From positions 126,680,754-126,744,753 of the forward strand of contig CP136061.1 of NCBI GenBank assembly GCA_032622095.1: 64,000 bases of DNA, read 5' to 3'. Origin of the DNA: Siphonodentalium dalli. Lineage: Eukaryota; Mollusca; Scaphopoda; Gadilida; Siphonodentaliidae. Shown piece after piece: positions 54,501 through 60,500 of the stretch. The position numbers were made by a program, and so were the translations under genes. Below the pieces are notes generated by a model. The model saw nothing but the letters and a program-made list of their open reading frames with translations. It had not been told where the DNA came from and did no database searches. Within the stretch, counting starts at the first letter, position 1. Every line of letters starts with the position of its first letter.

Positions 54501-57500
54501 TGCATTATGAAATGTTGTATGGTTAAGTCAGCCGTTTTCATGCCATTACCAAAGCCCAACACCATATCCCATTCGTTCTTCGATTTGATATACAATGAGT
54601 CTACTATACAGTTTACTTTCAGCACTGCAAGACACCGACATCTTACTGTTCACGACACATTCGTATAAAACTGCGACCATGACGAAACACAAAGTGTGTT
54701 GCAGATCATATCGACACCACAGGCAATATTGACGGAAACAAAACTGCGATCTTGACGAAAACAAACACTGCGAAAATATGTTGAAACAAAACGGCGAAAA
54801 TGTTGAGCAAAACTCGGAAACTGTCGAAACAAAACTGCGATAATTGCGAAAACATCGAACCAAGACGGCGAAAATGACGAAAAATTGACAAAAACGTACA
54901 ACGTTACGGCGGCGATAATGCCGAAAAAACTCCGATAATGTCGGAAAAAACAACGTCAATGATGCCACAATTTTCGCATTTTTTTCGCATATGCGAAAGA
55001 GGTTTTGACATGCTCCCTTAGTGTGCCTGTCATTTGCAGAATGAGGGCTAGCATCACCAAATTTACCCTCTGGGGACCTCATTCTGCTTAGGCTTCATCT
55101 GCTATGTGAGACATAGACTCAGATTGAAGTTCCCAAATTGTGAATATTGTGACACCCATTGGGAACCTCGATTATGCAATGTGTCATCTGCCAATTTGGG
55201 GTAACTAATCTAAAAAAGAAATAGAATCTATGTGAAGAAGTTTCTATAGAAATTTGATAATAAAGAAAGTTTCCAGAGAAGATGAGGCATAAACAGAATG
55301 AGGTCCCTAGAGGGTGAATTTCTTGATGCTAGCCCACTACTCTCAGGTGCCAAATAAAAGTGCTGGCCAAATACAAGTGCTGGGTGACATTTTTACCAAA
55401 AAAAGAATAATAGTGCTGTTGCACAATAAATGTGCTGGGTTACGGATTTAACTTTTCATGGTAGTTTGCTTAAAACTCGAGCTATGAAGGCTTATGCATA
55501 CATTTATATAGTACAGGGAATCATACCTGTGCGGAGGATGTGACATTTAGGTATTATGCATCATGTATTTTCACTATCTTGTTTACCCCATTCATACATT
55601 ATGTAAGACCATGCGTGAAATTACATATTACTCATATGATATAAAGTTGGAATAGATTGTCTTACATGTTGATTGTTGTATTATACAGTACACACTGCAC
55701 ATGACTTTTTTTTCTCTTGTAGGTTGGGGGTCTTCGGGTATAGATGGTTCATTATTCCGATGGTTCATTATTCTGAGGGTTCATTATTCCGCTTTTCCAT
55801 GAGGGTTCATAATTCCGACTATTTCAATATTCCGATACCTTCTATATGGCTTAGAATACTAGATAATTTGTGATCGCAATAATGAATCAAACAAAACAGA
55901 AAAAACCTAATACACACCATTTCACCACTTTGTATACTATATAGGGATTAGCCATACGGAATACAAGAAGGGGTGGGAAAACTTAAGGCTGTTTATTAAA
56001 TATGATTTTCAGTTGTGTTGCACAAAACAACCCCTTTTCAACATCACAAATAAAAGGATATCTAATGCTGAACAAACTATGTACAATGCTATGTGTTTGC
56101 TCCTAAGTTATGTATATCAACAATCTATTGTATTTATATATGTGTTATTATCATTGCCAATACAATCAATCAATCAAAGAGTGATAGTTAACTCAAGTAA
56201 CTCACTCACTGTATAATTCAATTGATTAATATATTTAGGTTGAAACTTGTGTACTAGTAGATTGAAGTTCTTGTCCAAAATCATACTCAGTTTACAATTT
56301 TACATTAAGCCTAATTTGATTTTTTTTCGAAGAATTTACGATCAATTTTACATTTCTCTCACCAAATAATGCATTAAAACAAAAAAAGTATGAAACTGTG
56401 TTGTTTAAATATCTTAATATTAAAGGAATATACTTTAATGCTTCTCATGAAATTATTTGTATGCAGAAAACACTCAGTCAAACTGGTAACTTTTAGCGCT
56501 TTTTCTGGGTTTCGCGTTGCCTATTTTCGAGGCACATCGTTTTTCATTATAAATTGTGATTATGGAACTGATTTTGGAGTTAACAAAAACATTTTAATTG
56601 TAGAATAAGTCCTGTGATCCATGGGCCATCTTTTCTATCGTTTCGGGTCCCGTGAACTCGGTCCAGTTCACGTTTTGCGCTTTATTACAAACCGAAAGTA
56701 GACGAAGTAAAAGATTGGGCGAACCGTGACTCTCAAAATAGGTTTTATATCGAAGCGATGTCGCATCTCAGTCTACTAAAACAACTTTATTTAGTGGTTT
56801 GTGACTTCTAGTATTAACATTAGCACACTCGTGATGCGTTCCATTCTTATATTCGTTTGTTTATCACCCAAAAAAAGAATAAATGTCACAGTATGTGATG
56901 GATTTACACCCAAAAAATAATAAACGTGATGGGTCACAATAAGCGTGATTGTGTGTATTTTTGCTCCAAATTAATAAACATGCCGGCACGTTTATTTGGC
57001 ACCTGAGAGTATGCTTGCTGACAAATGACCATTCAAGCAGATTCAAGGAAAATTTTGTTATGTCTGACCTATGTCAATTAGGTGTGACTGGTTTCTAGTA
57101 AAGATTATATTTTTTCTATACAGGGACCATTTTCCGGTTGAAGGGGTCGATATTAAGCATGTCTTTCCTTGACTGTAATGGTTTGCTGATACCTACACTG
57201 TCTGATCCATGGAAGGATTCTCAGATTAAAGAGGAGAAACCAGAGAAGGCAGACAAATCTCTCAAATCAAGTAAGTCCATGTTTTCTCACTGGTGTTAAT
57301 GTTCTACAAAATATTTGAGTCTCTTATTAACGAACCAAAGCCGGACGCTTTGGGTCGTATATAGACTATATCAGATATTGTGACGTCACCAATTATTATC
57401 TAATACGACGCAGCTGTTTTAAATTTCGCGAGCGCTTTTGTCGCACAGTAGATCGGTGGGCTTAAAGCATTAATGTCGTAATCGGGATATCTTGTTACTG

Positions 57501-60500
57501 TGTCTTTCGATTACTGGTATTGCAAATGAGAATTATGAACATTGAATTACAATGTAAGTTCATTCATGCGTTAGTTTACCTTTTATTGAGAAAATAAGAC
57601 ACAACAAATAACGACACTATTGTAACTACAGTCTACACACATCGGGGCGAGTGAAAAGTGATCAAAATTCCTGATGTGAAATATAATAAGAATGTCATCG
57701 CGAATTTACCGTTCTACTGGGCATTTAATGTACAGCACTTGGTACGGTGCAGTACTGTACGAAACGAAATAACATATATTTAATTAATTGTTATCATAAC
57801 TCTATATAACACATACATGCATGTGATAATCCATAAATATACCAGTACAATTTTCTGGAATCGAAAGGAAACACATAATTATGATCAAAGCAGAAGACAA
57901 GGTATAACTATTTTCACTTTGATGTTGGTACTAGTAGTTTATAACCATGAATAGTCAAGCTGTCGATCAAGAGTACCCGGAAGTACGATCTGCCTAATTT
58001 ATACTCGAAATTACCATTGGGGGTCCATTCATTCGACGAACCCAGGGAATATAGCCTTATGTGAATCTTATTTGGAGGGAATACCAGGGAATCTATAAAC
58101 TGATTTTGATAAAAAAGAAGAAAAAAAAGAAGAAAAAAGCCACAGCTACCCTAGTGTGAGTGGTTTTGCTTTGGTTCGTTAATTATGCTAGCGTATGATC
58201 ATATTAATTCTATATAGACCATACCTGTTAAGTTTTAAAAATGGCCATCTGGGATATTTTTGCGGGATGTATTTCCAAATATGCTCATCAGTGGCATGTT
58301 AAAAAAAATTGATTTTCATCTTTTTATTTATGATGAAGATTACGTAATTTTATGAGCTTCTATTTGTGTTTATTTTATAAATATATATACCTAAATAAAA
58401 CAGTTATGAAAACAGAGTTTTATACTGCTGATGTGAGATACATGCATGTTATATAAAATAATACAACGCTTTGAACAGCTGAGAAATAGTCTATTCGCCA
58501 GCATACAAAGGTCAAGGCTATACATCCTGAACACATCCTGTTAAAAATATAAAGTTTCCCCCTCTATTGTTTACAATGTCATGTCAGTCATTTTCACTTA
58601 AATAAAACTGCACATGGTCACCTGTTACACAATCATGGCTTTGGGAGAGTGTGAAAATCAATTACGGTTGTCACCCTGCAATCAAAGTGCACAAATGCAC
58701 CTGTCAATTTTACCGACAGAAATGGAATGTACTTTTTGGGGTCACATGCCGGAGAATTGGGTGGTCTTCCGTATTTTGGAGGTTTTCCCTATGGTAATCC
58801 GGGATCTCACGGACAATCCGTGAGTGAAACTTAACAGCTCTAATATCGGCCATTAGTATACTGTATTGTTGATGATTCATGGTATAAAAAAAGAGTAGAA
58901 TATATTTTCTACCAAGATACCGAACATCTATGGCTTAAAAGTGTCTTGTCTGCCCTTTTCTCCCACAATGCATCGGGTGACACTAAATGCATATTATGAG
59001 ATAGAATTCTCTTTGATTAGTTCAAAATAGTTATGTTAGGCCAAAAAAAGAAACTGTTTTGGTTCTCAGGCCCCGCCGCATTGAATAAAAAGGGCCACAT
59101 TAGGCCTTTTTATTGCAATGCCTGATGTTATGACAAAAAAACTTACGAAAAACAAAAAATTTGAAGAAAAAAAAAATCGCGGGTAAAATAAGTGTACTGA
59201 TATTTTTTCAAAAAAATCGCGGGTAAAATAAGTGTACTGATATTTTTTCAAAAAAATCGCGGGTAAAATAAGTGTACTGATATTTTTTCATACTGCCACC
59301 ATCAACGGTACAGGAAATTGTTAAAATTTGAAATTTATTTCTATGTCCAACTTCACTACATTCATGACAACATGCTATAATATGAACTATTCCTGATTAT
59401 CCTTCAGTGGCTAACATCTGGACATTGTCTACATAATCATAGAACATAACCAGTCAGAACAGAAACGAAATGATCAAATTGGAACGTAACCAGGAAGAAC
59501 CAACCACATGGCTTTAAGCTTTTAGCAGTGTTCACTTTGATATCTCTCAGAATAAGGAAATAATTATTGATGTGTTTAGCCCTGAAAAAGCATTCTTTTC
59601 TTGCAAAATGGTTTCCCTAGCAATCAGCATTAGCCAAGCCTTGAAATAGTGTGCCTGTCATTTGCAGAATGAGGTCCCAGAGGGTGAATTTAGTGATGCT
59701 ACCCCGCATAGTGGGCTAGCATCACCAAATTCACCCTCTGGGGACCTCATTCTGCTTACACCTCAGCAGAATAAGGTTCCCAGAGGGTGAATTTGGTGAT
59801 GCTAGCCCACTATGCGGGGTAGCATCACTAAATTCACCCTCTGGGGACCTCATTCTGCAAATTACACAGACAGGCACACTTTTTCAAGGCTTGATCAGCA
59901 TTAGCAAATAGAATTATCTTCGTTATCACTCCCTGTTGGTTTTCTTTAGTGATAGATACACAGGTGATGTGGATCAGGTAGGGGGAATATGTTGCAGGGG
60001 AATTTTGGGTGAGGGGGAAAAGAACCCTAAAAGCTTCCCCTATAACGGAAACCCTGGTTACCACCTGTGTCAAAACAAGCTAAATCATCCAGAGATGTCA
60101 ATTTATCATTTGGAATTTGGCAGAATCTGACTTAACAAGCCCCCAAAATAGTTCAACTTTGTTGTTAATGGCACTTGGCAGCTTCAAATTAAGCTCAGTA
60201 CTTCTGATCACATTACTGTTCAGTAGCAGAGATCAAAATAGGTTAATAAATATGTGAAATACTTTTATATAATTTAATCATAAGCTGTCAATCCACGGAA
60301 TACTATAAAACCATCGGTTGTCACACATTTATCCATTAAGGTTATTTCTTGAAAACTTATGGTGGTTCTCTTGTGAAATGACAGATTAAATTATAAGAAA
60401 TAACCCTTGTTTCGATTAAGATTATGAATTATATCCGAAAAGTTTATGACAAATTTACTATATTTCGGTTATAACTGCATAACATTAATTGAAACATGAG

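Noticed and set aside
54546-55082. 178-codon minus-strand ORF, the second longest here
   Set aside because: Covers the mirrored motif array of the same transposon and runs into a foldback element. Composition (F, R, S) follows the repeat, and no domain is seen.
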